DNA from: a bacterium
Lineage (GTDB): Bacteria > Cyanobacteriota > Vampirovibrionia > Gastranaerophilales > Gastranaerophilaceae
NCBI GenBank assembly: GCA_017396695.1
Contig: JAFQLC010000005.1
Location: 1-64,000 of the forward strand
Direction of reading: 5' to 3'
DNA length: 64,000 bases
Part shown: in pieces, positions 8,931-18,192 of the stretch
How the letters are laid out: every line of letters starts with the position of its first letter
Numbering within the stretch: position 1 is the first letter of the stretch
Made by a program: the position numbers and the translations under genes
Notes under the pieces: model-generated
Databases searched by the model: none
Seen by the model: the letters and a program-made list of their open reading frames with translations, nothing else
Told to the model about the DNA's origin: nothing

Positions 8931-9896
8931 ATGAAAAAAGAAAATAATCATATTTTAGATTTTGAAAAACCAATTTATATAATGCAAGAAAAAATTAAAG
9001 AACTTGAGGCGGTTTCGGGCGAAACCAAAATGAACTATAATAAGGAAATCAAAATTTTGAAAAAGCAAACAGAAGAATATAAAAAAGAACTTTATTCATC
9101 ACTTGAACCGTTTCAAAAATTGCAAATAGCTCGTCACGTGGATAGACCAACATTTCTTGATTACGTAAATCTTATGACAGAAGATTTTGTTGAACTCCAT
9201 GGAGACAGAACTGGCTCAGACGATAGAGCGATAATTGGTGGGATTGCTCGAATTGCAGGGCAACCTGTTATGATAATTGGAACTCAAAAAGGTAAAACTA
9301 CAAAAGAAAACCTTGAATACAATTTTGGTATGCCGCAACCTCAAGGTTATAGAAAAGCACTAAGACTTATGGAGCACGCTTCTAAGTTTTCGCTTCCAAT
9401 TATCACTCTTGTTGACACAACAGGCGCTTATCCTGGGATTATGGCGGAGCAAACTGCACAAGGAACGGCAATTGCGGTAAACATTAGAGAAATGGCGAAA
9501 CTTGATGTGCCTATAATTTCGATTATTACAGGTGAAGGTTGCTCTGGTGGTGCTCTTGGTCTTGCAGTTGCAAACAAAGTTATGATTTTAGAATATGCGT
9601 ATTATACGGTAATTTCACCTGAAGGCTGTGCTTCGATTTTATGGCGTGATGCAACAAGAGCTAAAGATGCTGCAGATGCGCTTAAAATTACAGGTGAACA
9701 TTTACTCGAATTCGGCGTTGTAGATAGCATAATAAATGAGCCTGAAGGTGGCGCACACCACGACCCTGAAGCTATGGCAGAAGAACTTAAAGAAGCAATT
9801 TTAGCCGCGCTTAAAGAATTTAAAGGAATATCGCACAAAAAATTAAAAGAACAAAGATACGAAAGATTTAGAAAACTTGGTGTTTTTGTTCAATAA
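8931..9896 (+). CDS. accA: Acetyl-CoA carboxylase carboxyltransferase, alpha subunit
   Basis: A 321-residue alpha subunit with the family's N-terminal helical segment (LDFEKPIYIMQEKIKEL) and core motifs 'GGIARIAGQPVMIIG', 'VDTTGAYPGIMAEQTAQG' and 'GEGCSGGALGLAVA'. It forms the A2D2 carboxyltransferase with AccD, encoded immediately upstream. It converges on the FlhA-C-domain gene, with 1 nt between stop codons, so transcripts probably overlap at their 3' ends. Confidence 0.97.
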   Translation: MKKENNHILDFEKPIYIMQEKIKELEAVSGETKMNYNKEIKILKKQTEEYKKELYSSLEPFQKLQIARHVDRPTFLDYVNLMTEDFVELHGDRTGSDDRAIIGGIARIAGQPVMIIGTQKGKTTKENLEYNFGMPQPQGYRKALRLMEHASKFSLPIITLVDTTGAYPGIMAEQTAQGTAIAVNIREMAKLDVPIISIITGEGCSGGALGLAVANKVMILEYAYYTVISPEGCASILWRDATRAKDAADALKITGEHLLEFGVVDSIINEPEGGAHHDPEAMAEELKEAILAALKEFKGISHKKLKEQRYERFRKLGVFVQ

Positions 9897-9897
9897 T

Positions 9898-11352
9898 TTA
9901 AACTGTTCCAATAATTTTTAGGTCATATTCTAAAGAAACTTCTTCAGGGCAAATGATTGGAATGTCGATGTAAAGTTCTGAAATTAAGGCAAATAAGATT
10001 TGTCTTAAATGTTGTGGTGCAACAAGAACAACCCTATCTTCATTTGAAATTTTTGTAATTGATTTAATCAGCTTGTTGAATTTTGCCCCGTTAATTCTGA
10101 CAATTGAACTTTCTTCGTCTTCAGAGTATTCAGTTTGTTTTTCAATTTGAGCAATTGTTGCTTCGTTTATTTCGTAACCTAAAATAACCCTGTCTTCATC
10201 TGCTAAAGAATGGCTTATTTGACGAGAAAGTGCAACACGGATTTTATCAAGCAAGTCAACTTTTGATTCATCTTCTGCGAAATCGTTAATTTTTTCAAAA
10301 ATATAAATTATATCTTTGATGCTAACTTTTTCACGAATTAATTGGCAGAAAATATATTTAAGTTCAGGAACTGTAATAAAATCACCCAAAATACTATCAA
10401 CAAGGAAAGCATTGTTTTCGCTTACAAGCTCAATATAGCGATTAATATCTGCGTAATTAAATATTTCGAAAACATTTCTAACTGCAAAATATTTTAGATA
10501 AATTGCAACATATTCGGCAGGTTCAATTCCTTCTTGCCAATAGTCTTTTGTTTCTTCAAGCGGAATCCATACAATTTTTTTGCTTGTAATAAAATCTTGT
10601 TCTTTAATTGTGCCTTTTGGATAATTTTTTACGTTTAAATCTTCCGCAAAATACATTTTATGGTTTGGGTAAACATAGCCTTCAGCAACTGGAATGCCGT
10701 GAATATTAATTGAAAATCTGTTTTCTTCTATTGAGGGATTTTCAATGAACGCAACTTTTGGAAGAATATAACCAAGTTCTTCTGCAAGTTCTTGTCTTAT
10801 GCGTACTGTTTCAGACAAAAGATTTCTTTCAACATCAACAGAGTAAATTTCATAAGCATTACTTCCAAGGTTAATCGAAAGTCTTTCTTCGCCAAGTGTG
10901 CTTGTCATATTATGTGGCGAGAGAAGTTTATTTAATTGCTTTTTAAGAGAATTTAGAGTTTCAAGCTCGTTTGAAATTTCACTATTTAAAACGGCTCTTT
11001 CATCTTCTCTTGCAGTTTCTAAAAATCTTTTTATTTCTTGAATTTTGTCTCTTTTTTCACAAATTTTCTTTTGTAGATTTTTTGCAAGTTCATAAGGCTC
11101 TTCTTTTGTGTCGAACATTCTTTCCATTTTGCTTTTAAAGCCTGACATATCTTCTGTGTCAGATATATCATCATTATAAACTTCACGAGTGAAAATGCAG
11201 TTAAATTGCATTCCTTTCGTGCCTTCACCTTCAAGTAAGGTATAAAGTTCCCAACCTTCTTTGCACATTGAATTTAGAGTATATTCAAGTCCTTCTATGT
11301 CATCCGTTGGGCAGGATTTAATAACAAATTCTTGTCTGTGTGATTTTTGCAT
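9898..11352 (-). CDS. Soluble FlhA C-terminal-domain protein with extra N-terminal domain
   Basis: A 484-residue protein with no membrane helix. Residues about 155-484 align along their length with the cytoplasmic domain of the flagellar export gate FlhA: 'IRQELAEELGYILPKVAFI', 'ENRFSINIHGIPVAEG', 'VWIPLEETKDYW' with 'EPAEYVAIYLK', 'ELKYIFCQLIREKVSIKD', and a final 'VVLVAPQHLRQILFALI'. The FlhA channel domain is absent. In its place are a roughly 60-residue N-terminal domain ('LNSMCKEGWELYTLLEG', DUF4177-like) and a charged coiled coil at about 90-145. A TAAAAT box lies 6 nt before the ATG. A role in flagellar or related export (chaperone docking or a decoy) is inference; a full FlhA should exist elsewhere. 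Confidence 0.82.
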   Translation of the reverse strand: MQKSHRQEFVIKSCPTDDIEGLEYTLNSMCKEGWELYTLLEGEGTKGMQFNCIFTREVYNDDISDTEDMSGFKSKMERMFDTKEEPYELAKNLQKKICEKRDKIQEIKRFLETAREDERAVLNSEISNELETLNSLKKQLNKLLSPHNMTSTLGEERLSINLGSNAYEIYSVDVERNLLSETVRIRQELAEELGYILPKVAFIENPSIEENRFSINIHGIPVAEGYVYPNHKMYFAEDLNVKNYPKGTIKEQDFITSKKIVWIPLEETKDYWQEGIEPAEYVAIYLKYFAVRNVFEIFNYADINRYIELVSENNAFLVDSILGDFITVPELKYIFCQLIREKVSIKDIIYIFEKINDFAEDESKVDLLDKIRVALSRQISHSLADEDRVILGYEINEATIAQIEKQTEYSEDEESSIVRINGAKFNKLIKSITKISNEDRVVLVAPQHLRQILFALISELYIDIPIICPEEVSLEYDLKIIGTV

Positions 11353-11489
11353 AGCTTAATTTTAACATATCGCGAGTGAAATAAAAAGCCTATTTTATAT
11401 TAAAATTTGAAACAAAAATTTAAGTATAAAACTTAATCTTTTTGCATAATATTTTTATTTAGATTAAAATTATTTTCAGTATCAGAGTT

Positions 11490-12818
11490 TTGTTGGATGA
11501 CATCTTGAAAGTTAGAATTTCACTTTTAATTATAATAATTGCCTTACTTGGCTTTTTGTATATTTTCCAAAATTGGTTTGACGCATTTTGGGGAATAATT
11601 TTTGTTTTAGCGCTTGTTGCAATGTATATGATTTATACATATTTCGTTATCAAGCACCAAAGAAGAAAACTTCGTAAAAATCCTATTCAAGAAAACCCTG
11701 ATTTCAAACCTTCAATTACAATTATGGTGCCAGCTCATAATGAAGCTTGTGTTATCGAAAAAACCATCGAAAACATTTTGAAAATAGATTATGACAATTT
11801 TGATGTGATTGTAATTGATGATAGAAGCACAGATGATACTAAAATCGTTGTTCAAGAACTTGCTGAAAAATATGCAAATGTTAGATGTTTAATTAGAGAA
11901 CAAGATGCATTCCCAGGCAAATCTGCCGTTTTAAATGATGCACTTAAAATGACAAATTCTGATGCAGTTCTTGTGTTTGATGCTGATGCAAAAGTTGAAC
12001 CAGATTTTATCCGTAAATTATTACCTGTTTTTGAACCAGATAATGTTGGTGCAGTTCAAGCTCAAAAAAGAGTTATGAATGCAAAACAAAATTTGCTTAC
12101 TCGTTGCCAATATAATGAATTAATTTTTGATACTTATGTGCAAATAGGAAGAGATGCTGTTAAAGGCGCAGTTGAGCTTCGTGGCAATGGCGAATTAATT
12201 AAAAGGAAAGCGCTTGATGACATTGGTGGTTGGAATGAAGAAACAATTACAGATGACCTTGATATGTCAACTCGCTTACACATTAGTGGCTGGGATATCA
12301 GATTTTGCCCAGATGCTATTGTTTTTGAAGAAGCAGTTTTAACATACACTGCTCTTATTAAGCAAAGAAGAAGATGGGTTGAAGGCTCAATTCGCCGTTA
12401 TTTAGAATTCGCAAAAGAAATTTTTACATCAAAAGATATGTCGCTTCGTTGCGGTTTTGATTTAATTGTTTATTTATCTGAATTTTTACTTCCATTCTGG
12501 ATGGTATCAGAAGTTGCGCTTCAAGCGTTTAGATATGTAAGAGATAACAACAATAACATTTTATCTTCAATGCTCGTGTTCCTTGCGGCTGGTGTTTTCT
12601 TCTGGACAGGTTTTATTTACAGTTTGCAAAAATATTCACACTATAGTGGTCTTAAAGCTATTTGGATGGCTTTTATAACTTCAATTTATATGATTGTTTT
12701 TTGGGTGCCAGTTGTGTTTTATGTAATTTTAAAAATTATTTTTGCACCAAAAACTATGGATTGGGGTAAAACCGTTCATGGTGTGTGTCAAGGGGAAGAA
12801 AAGAAAGCAAATGGATAA
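11490..12818 (+). CDS. Processive GT2 glycosyltransferase (PgaC/IcaA-like)
   Basis: About 442 residues: two N-terminal membrane helices, a GT2 catalytic domain with 'VIDDRSTDD', 'VFDADAKV', 'TDDLDMSTRL' and the processive signature 'QRRRWVEGS' (Q-x-x-RW), then two or three C-terminal helices. This D,D,D,QxxRW layout is that of enzymes that make and extrude beta-linked polysaccharide such as poly-N-acetylglucosamine. The start is uncertain: I accept a TTG at 11490, as no ATG precedes the first helix. It overlaps murC by 8 nt, tying an exopolysaccharide enzyme to the cell-wall cluster. Confidence 0.82.
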   Translation: MLDDILKVRISLLIIIIALLGFLYIFQNWFDAFWGIIFVLALVAMYMIYTYFVIKHQRRKLRKNPIQENPDFKPSITIMVPAHNEACVIEKTIENILKIDYDNFDVIVIDDRSTDDTKIVVQELAEKYANVRCLIREQDAFPGKSAVLNDALKMTNSDAVLVFDADAKVEPDFIRKLLPVFEPDNVGAVQAQKRVMNAKQNLLTRCQYNELIFDTYVQIGRDAVKGAVELRGNGELIKRKALDDIGGWNEETITDDLDMSTRLHISGWDIRFCPDAIVFEEAVLTYTALIKQRRRWVEGSIRRYLEFAKEIFTSKDMSLRCGFDLIVYLSEFLLPFWMVSEVALQAFRYVRDNNNNILSSMLVFLAAGVFFWTGFIYSLQKYSHYSGLKAIWMAFITSIYMIVFWVPVVFYVILKIIFAPKTMDWGKTVHGVCQGEEKKANG

Positions 12819-14163
12819 ATTTCATTTTATTGCAATAGGGGGTATTGGGCAGAGTGCGCTTGCTAAAATTCTTTTGCAAAAAGGCTATTCTGTTACAGGC
12901 TCAGATATTGCAGATAGCAAATATACAAAAGAACTTAAAGATTTAGGCGCAAAAATTTATATCGGTCATAGTGCAGATAATGTGCCGAATGATGCTAAAA
13001 TTGTTGCCTCAACTGCAATCAAAGAAGATAATCCTGAAATGGTGCGTGCGCGTGAACTAGGGCTTACCATATATCATCGTTCAGATATTTTACAGATTGT
13101 ATCTAAGCATTTTAAGAATTTTATTGGTTTTTCAGGAACTCATGGCAAAACAACAACTTCAGGCTTATGTGCTTATGTGCTTGAAGAAATGGGAATTAAG
13201 CCATCATATGCAATAGGTGGGATTATTCCAAAATATAAAACGAATGGTTCAGCAACAGATTCTGACATTTTTGTTGCAGAACTCGACGAATCAGACGGTA
13301 CAATTGTTAAATATGCACCACATATAACTGTAATTAACAATCTTGAGCCTGACCATTGTGATTTTTATGGTACAGGACTTGAAAAAATCTTTGAAACATT
13401 CAAAACATTCACAAATAATTTAGCTTCTGATGACATTATTATTTTAAACGCAGATAACTCTGGCGCAGTTGAATTTTCAAAAGAGCTAAACAATTTTGTG
13501 ACATTTGGAATTGAAAAATCTGCAAAATATATGGCTTGTGATATCAAATTAAACGGTATTCGCTCAGAATTTACTGTTGTAAAAGATGGCATGGTGCAAG
13601 GTAATATCAAACTTTCAATCCCTGGGCTTCATAATGTCTATAATGCGCTTGCAGTTATTTCAGCACTTTTTGAAGCAGGTTTTGAATTTTTAGATATGCA
13701 AAACCATTTCGAAGGTTTTTCTGGTATGGGGCGCAGGTTCCAGCTTGTAAAAGAATTTGATGGTATTCAAATAATTGATGATTATGCTCATCACCCAAGC
13801 GAAATCAAAGCAACATTATCTGCCTCAAGAAATATTCACAAAGGAAGAATTGTGGCTATTTTCCAGCCTCACCGTTATACTCGTTTTAAAGGGCTTTGGG
13901 GAGATTTCCTATCTTCGTTTGATGATGCCGATATAGTTTTTGTAACTGATGTGTGGCGTGCTGGAGATGAGCCTATTGAGGGATTTGATAGCTCTGATTT
14001 TGCAGAGCAATTAGGTGCAAGATGTACTCATCTTAAAGGTTCAATGGCTGAGATTTCAGCGGAAATTGCAAAATTTATAAAACCAGATGATATGGTTCTA
14101 ACGCTTGGTGCAGGCGATATAACAAATATTGGAAAGTTTATTTATGAAAACTATACAGCCTGA
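12811..14163 (+). CDS. murC: UDP-N-acetylmuramate--L-alanine ligase
   Basis: About 450 residues. N-terminal Rossmann motif 'IAIGGIGQSALAKIL', central ATP-binding loop 'GTHGKTTTSG', and C-terminal domain with 'DDYAHHPSEI'. MurC adds L-Ala to UDP-MurNAc, the first amino acid of the murein stem peptide. The ATG at 12811 overlaps the GT2 end; a longer frame from 12742 is rejected because it only reads GT2 codons. It heads the murC-murB-ddl-ftsQ cluster, with murB overlapping its end by 20 nt. Confidence 0.96.
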   Translation: MDKFHFIAIGGIGQSALAKILLQKGYSVTGSDIADSKYTKELKDLGAKIYIGHSADNVPNDAKIVASTAIKEDNPEMVRARELGLTIYHRSDILQIVSKHFKNFIGFSGTHGKTTTSGLCAYVLEEMGIKPSYAIGGIIPKYKTNGSATDSDIFVAELDESDGTIVKYAPHITVINNLEPDHCDFYGTGLEKIFETFKTFTNNLASDDIIILNADNSGAVEFSKELNNFVTFGIEKSAKYMACDIKLNGIRSEFTVVKDGMVQGNIKLSIPGLHNVYNALAVISALFEAGFEFLDMQNHFEGFSGMGRRFQLVKEFDGIQIIDDYAHHPSEIKATLSASRNIHKGRIVAIFQPHRYTRFKGLWGDFLSSFDDADIVFVTDVWRAGDEPIEGFDSSDFAEQLGARCTHLKGSMAEISAEIAKFIKPDDMVLTLGAGDITNIGKFIYENYTA

Positions 14164-15049
14164 ATTAAACTTTAACCTCAAAAATTTTAATACTTACAAA
14201 TTATCTTCAATAGCAGATGTTGCCTACATTCCAAACACGATTGAAGAACTAGTTGATGTGCTTAAAAATTTAGATAATTTTGTTATTTTAGGCGCAGGCT
14301 CTAATGTTATTTTATCCACAACAGGGATTAAAACCCCTGTGATTTTAACTCATAAATTAAATAAAATTGAAATTGCGGAAAATATTGTGTCCGTTGAATG
14401 CGGGGTAAAATCTGCATATTTATCAAAAATTGTGGCAGAAAATTCGCTTTCAGGTTTTGAATTTTTAGCCCCTATTCCATCATTTATAGGTGGCGCTATT
14501 TATATGAACGCATCAGCGCACGGGCAAGCGATTTAAGATGTTTTTCTTGAGGCTTGTGTGTATGATGTAGATGCAAAAAAAGTTTTAACTTTAAAAAAGG
14601 AAGATATGCAATTTGCATATAGAAAAAGCATTTTGCAAGAAAAGAGATGCATTTTGTTAAATGCAAAATTTGCACTTGTGCAAAAAGAAAAAAGCGAAAT
14701 TCTAGAAAAAATTAATGAAAATATTTCAAAAAGACAAAAAACTCAACCAAGCCTGAAAACGCCAAATGCAGGAAGTATATTTAAAAACCCAGAAGGCTCA
14801 AGTGCAGGTGCGCTTATCGAGCAAGTGGGTTTAAAAGGCAAGACCATTGGTGGAGCGCAAATTTCAGAACTTCATGCGAATTTTATAGTAAATTTAGGCA
14901 CAGCCAAAAGTTCTGATATTTTAGAATTGATGTTTTTTACATATAATGAAGTTGAGAAAAAATTTAATATTAAGTTAAAACCTGAAGTTATTTTTATAGG
15001 CGAAAAAACCGAAGCAGAGGACAGAATATGGCAGAGATTACAAAATTAA
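14144..15049 (+). pseudogene. murB: UDP-N-acetylenolpyruvoylglucosamine reductase, interrupted by in-frame stop
   Basis: One continuous reading frame resembles MurB from start to end except for a TAA at 14534-14536. The first part has the FAD site 'ILGAGSNVIL' and 'IPSFIGGAIYMNASAHG'; the second resumes with no frame change at 'DVFLEACVYD' and keeps 'FAYRKSI', catalytic Ser in 'NAGSIFKNP' and 'ELHANFIVN'. Upstream and downstream are otherwise intact and conserved, so the lesion is very recent, a base error in the assembly (an AAA Lys or similar would fit), or tolerated by a second copy. MurB reduces UDP-GlcNAc-enolpyruvate and is normally essential. It overlaps murC and ddl. Confidence 0.85.
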
Positions 15050-15966
15050 GTAAAATAGCAGTGCTTGCAGGCGGAATGTCAAGCGAGAGAGAAGTTTCAC
15101 TTAGAAGCGGAAAAAATGTTTTAAATGCGCTTTTAAGAAAAGGTTATGAGAATGCTATTTTAATTGATGTTGATTCAAATATTGCAGAAAAATTGAAACA
15201 AGAAAAAATAGAATTTGCATATAACACACTCCATGGTAGATATGGCGAAGATGGTTGTATTCAAGGGCTTTTAGAGTTTATGGGTATTCCATATACAGGA
15301 AGCGGTGTGAAATCAAGCGCAATTTGTATGGATAAATGCGTTACAAAAGAAATTTTAGGTTCAGCAGGTTTGCCTATAATAAAATCAATTTGCATGACAA
15401 ATAAAGCTGATTTAAAGCTTGCTCGTGAATTGAAGTTTCCATTAATGGTGAAACCTGCAAGCGAAGGCTCAAGCATTGGTATGAATAAAGTTGAAACATT
15501 TGAAGAACTTGAAAGTGCATTTGATATTGCAAAAATTTCAGATTCAAAAATTCTTCTTGAAGAATATTTGCAAGGCGAAAGTGCGACAGTTGGTGTTTTA
15601 GAAGGAGCTGACGGCGAAGTTTTTGCAACTCCAATCCTTGGTTTTGAAACAAAAAATGAGTGGTATGATTTTGAATCAAAATATACAGACGGTATGACAA
15701 AATTTATTCTTCCTGCAAATTTTAGCGAAGAATTGACTGACGAAATCAAAAAATTAGCAATTGAAGCACACAAAGCTTGCGAATGCTCAGGCGTTTCAAG
15801 AGTTGATTTTCTTGTTTACGAGGACAAACCATATATTTTAGAAATTAACACAAACCCAGGAATGACCGATTTGAGCGATTTGCCTGCTCAAGCAGATTGT
15901 ATGGGTATTGAATATGATGAACTTGTTGAGCTTGTTTTGAAAACTGCAAGCCTAAAAATGAAATAA
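15028..15966 (+). CDS. ddl: D-alanine--D-alanine ligase
   Basis: A 312-residue ATP-grasp ligase: N-terminal 'IAVLAGGMSSEREVSL', ATP-grasp 'MVKPASEGSSIGM', and metal and substrate residues in 'LEINTNPGMTDLSDLP'. It makes D-Ala-D-Ala for the murein pentapeptide. The start overlaps murB by 22 nt and ftsQ follows after 1 nt, so the cluster is one transcript. No fused MurC or other domain. Confidence 0.96.
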   Translation: MAEITKLSKIAVLAGGMSSEREVSLRSGKNVLNALLRKGYENAILIDVDSNIAEKLKQEKIEFAYNTLHGRYGEDGCIQGLLEFMGIPYTGSGVKSSAICMDKCVTKEILGSAGLPIIKSICMTNKADLKLARELKFPLMVKPASEGSSIGMNKVETFEELESAFDIAKISDSKILLEEYLQGESATVGVLEGADGEVFATPILGFETKNEWYDFESKYTDGMTKFILPANFSEELTDEIKKLAIEAHKACECSGVSRVDFLVYEDKPYILEINTNPGMTDLSDLPAQADCMGIEYDELVELVLKTASLKMK

Positions 15967-15967
15967 A

Positions 15968-16861
15968 ATGTCTGAAAATGAATTAAGCCAAACCTATTAT
16001 AGAAGAAAACTCAACGCTAGCAAAATGCGACGCGCTATTCTTGCGCAAAGAAAAAGAATAAACAAAATTAGGTTTTTGGTGAAATTATTAATTGCAGCCT
16101 TAATTTGTGCTTTTGGGCTTAAGGTTTTGAAAATGCGTTCTTGGTATATAAACTATGAAGATTTAAACGCTGCAAAACCTTGGGTTTTAAAAATTGAAGG
16201 TAACGTTGTAACCCCAACTTATAAAATTGTTGATATGATAAGGCAAACAGAGCTTCCTAATTTGCCACTTTATAGATTAGACACAAAAGAATTAGAGCAA
16301 AACATTGAAAAACTTGAAGCAGTTGAAAATGTTTTTGTGCGCCGTTTTTGGTTTCCTTTCCCTGCAAGATTGCTTGTTGTTGTACAAGAAAGAACCCCGC
16401 TTTTTGTAATTGCTCCTAATAATGAAACACCTCCAATTTCAGCAGTCACAGACGACGGTGTTTTTATAGGCAGAGATTATATGCCACTTTCAACCCGTTT
16501 TAAAACAACAAAAATTTTAAGCTATGGCACAAAAGGCGATGATTATGAAAATTGGGATAAAAATAGGGTTCAAGAATTATATAAATTGACAAAAGCGGTT
16601 GAAACATACTCTCGAGAAGGAATTGTTTACTTAGATATTAGAAATCCGCAAGATGTTTATATTCAGCTTGAATCTGTGCTTGTTCGTGTTGGCGAAATTA
16701 ATGATACTGTTCTAAAACGTGCAAGAAGATTAACTGCAACTGTTCCGCAAGTTAAAGCTTATGCAGGAAAAGTTAAATATATTGATATTCGCTGGGAAGA
16801 TGCTCTTTATATGAAACTTGAAGGGCAAAGCGGAGAAAGCACATTGCCAAATGCTAAATAA
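15968..16861 (+). CDS. ftsQ: Cell division protein FtsQ/DivIB
   Basis: A 297-residue protein with a basic cytoplasmic tail of about 35 residues, a single membrane helix near 38-56 (LVKLLIAALICAFGLKVL), a POTRA domain ('WVLKIEGNVVTPTYKI', 'IEKLEAVENVFVRRFWFP') and a beta domain. The position after murC-murB-ddl is classic dcw-cluster order. FtsQ links early and late divisome proteins at the inner membrane. ftsA and ftsZ do not follow; instead a structured element and a convergent gene do. Confidence 0.88.
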   Translation: MSENELSQTYYRRKLNASKMRRAILAQRKRINKIRFLVKLLIAALICAFGLKVLKMRSWYINYEDLNAAKPWVLKIEGNVVTPTYKIVDMIRQTELPNLPLYRLDTKELEQNIEKLEAVENVFVRRFWFPFPARLLVVVQERTPLFVIAPNNETPPISAVTDDGVFIGRDYMPLSTRFKTTKILSYGTKGDDYENWDKNRVQELYKLTKAVETYSREGIVYLDIRNPQDVYIQLESVLVRVGEINDTVLKRARRLTATVPQVKAYAGKVKYIDIRWEDALYMKLEGQSGESTLPNAK

Positions 16862-16865
16862 TTAA

Positions 16866-16951
16866 GCGAGCCGACAACAAATTATATATTCCGACCCATT
16901 ATATACCTCGGGACCCGAGAAAGTTGGTCGGTTGTCATCGGCTCACATTTT
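16866..16951 (+). ncRNA. Structured RNA-like element, family not recognised
   Basis: Five nt after the ftsQ stop lies a nested fold: GAGCCGA (16868-16874) with TCGGCTC (16938-16944); GACAA (16873-16877) can alternatively pair with TTGTC (16932-16936); CCGACC (16891-16896) with GGTCGG (16926-16931); and an apical CTCGG/CCGAG hairpin (16907-16911 with 16915-16919). A T-rich run follows at 16948-16952. It may be a complex intrinsic terminator or a small RNA. I could not match it to SRP RNA, 6S RNA, or a riboswitch or ribozyme class that I know. Confidence 0.55.
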
Positions 16952-17045
16952 TATTATAGAAATATTTTACACTTATTTCATTGCAGGAATTGCTTAAATA
17001 ATTGGCGCTATTTTATTTTGTGCTTTGCTCGCTAAAAGCATAACA

Positions 17046-17687
17046 TTATTTTTGAAATACAGGCGGGGTTTGCACATATAAAGGTTTAACGGAAGTGTAT
17101 GGAAAATCAGCTCCGCTTTTAAATTTTTCACTTGCTAAACGAGCTAAAATTTCGCCAATTGGAAAATCTGTGGTTTCATAATTTATTGTTTCAATTCCCT
17201 CATTAAGAAAATAATTGTAGCAATTTGTGTCGCAGATAATTTCCATATTGCATTTTTTTGCAAGCTCTACTGCTTCGCTTTTTAAAATTAATTTTGGTTC
17301 AGTTTCAGTTTTTGGGTTGTAATAAATATAATTTCCTCTTCTTGCATCTTCAAATACTGTGCAGAGTTTATTTTCAGATGCACAAGATAAAATCTCAACA
17401 GCGCTTATAGGAACAAGTGGTAAATCGGTTTCTGAAGCTAAAGTTTTTGCAATGCAAAGCCCTGTTCTAATTCCAGTAAAGCTTGCAGGTCCAATATCTG
17501 TGCCGATAAAATCAAGTTCCTTGAAGCTTAAGCTATTTTCTTGCATAATTTTTTGAATTTCAGAAACTAAATAAACGCTATGATAGTTTTTTTCATCGCT
17601 TTCAATAGTTTTGCTTATTATATTTTCACCTTTAACAAGGGTTATATAGCTTTTATTTAATACGCAATCAAAAACTAAATAATTCAT
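17046..17687 (-). CDS. tsaB: tRNA t6A biosynthesis protein TsaB
   Basis: About 213 residues of the ASKHA fold with 'GTDIGPASFTGIRTGL', the TsaB/YeaZ signature. TsaB scaffolds TsaD and TsaE in the threonylcarbamoyl transfer to A37 of ANN-reading tRNAs. The ATG at 17687 overlaps the stop of tsaE (TGATG), so the two are translationally coupled; a GTG three codons upstream is less likely. The C-terminus 'VKPLYVQTPPVF' is typical of full-length TsaB. Confidence 0.9.
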   Translation of the reverse strand: MNYLVFDCVLNKSYITLVKGENIISKTIESDEKNYHSVYLVSEIQKIMQENSLSFKELDFIGTDIGPASFTGIRTGLCIAKTLASETDLPLVPISAVEILSCASENKLCTVFEDARRGNYIYYNPKTETEPKLILKSEAVELAKKCNMEIICDTNCYNYFLNEGIETINYETTDFPIGEILARLASEKFKSGADFPYTSVKPLYVQTPPVFQK

Positions 17688-18172
17688 CAATTGCACTCCA
17701 TAAGTTCTTTGAATTTTAAAAGTTTTGCTTCGTTTTCGCTTCCTCTTGCTTTAAATGTGAATTTTCTTGAGTTTTCTCCTAATTCAAAATTGTAATCTAT
17801 CACAACATCAATTCTATCAAGCGGAAGTTCATATTCTCCAAAATTTGCCCATTCAACAAGAGTTATAACTTTTTCTTTTGAATATTCGATAAGTTCAGGT
17901 AAAATTGAATCTAGCCCTGTTTCTTCAAGCCTATACAGGTCAAAATGGAACACAGGAAGATGGTTTCCTTTATATTCATTTAAAATTACAAAGCTTGGGC
18001 TTGTGACTTTTTGTCCTACGCCAATTTTTTTAAGTAATTCTTTGCAAAATGCAGTTTTACCCACACCAATATCGCCGTAAAGACACAAAAAGCATCCTTC
18101 GTCTTTAATTGCAGAAGCAAAAAAATCTGCTAAAACCGCTGTATCTTCTAAGTTCTTTGCAATAAATTCCAT
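17687..18172 (-). CDS. tsaE: tRNA t6A biosynthesis ATPase TsaE
   Basis: A 161-residue P-loop protein with Walker A 'GDIGVGKTAFCKELL', 'VTSPSFVILNEYKG' and 'HFDLYRLEE', all diagnostic of TsaE (YjeE). It is the ATPase of the t6A complex and is encoded directly upstream of its partner tsaB. It follows the unknown 155-residue gene after 20 nt. Confidence 0.94.
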   Translation of the reverse strand: MEFIAKNLEDTAVLADFFASAIKDEGCFLCLYGDIGVGKTAFCKELLKKIGVGQKVTSPSFVILNEYKGNHLPVFHFDLYRLEETGLDSILPELIEYSKEKVITLVEWANFGEYELPLDRIDVVIDYNFELGENSRKFTFKARGSENEAKLLKFKELMECN

Positions 18173-18192
18173 AAGTGAATAATATCACAAAA

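Noticed and set aside
11031..11234. 67-codon ORF inside the FlhA-C gene
   Set aside because: Shadow frame of a well-conserved gene on the same strand.
12742..12810. N-terminal extension of MurC
   Set aside because: The extra codons lie wholly within the end of the GT2 gene and add nothing resembling MurC.
14534..14536. Programmed stop-codon readthrough in murB
   Set aside because: No UGA/selenocysteine or pyrrolysine context, and the codon is TAA with no conspicuous downstream structure. Mutation or sequence error is simpler.
16866..16951. Known riboswitch, SRP RNA, 6S RNA or self-cleaving ribozyme
   Set aside because: I checked for the SRP GGAA tetraloop region, hammerhead core, pistol/twister cores and common riboswitch motifs by eye and found none complete.
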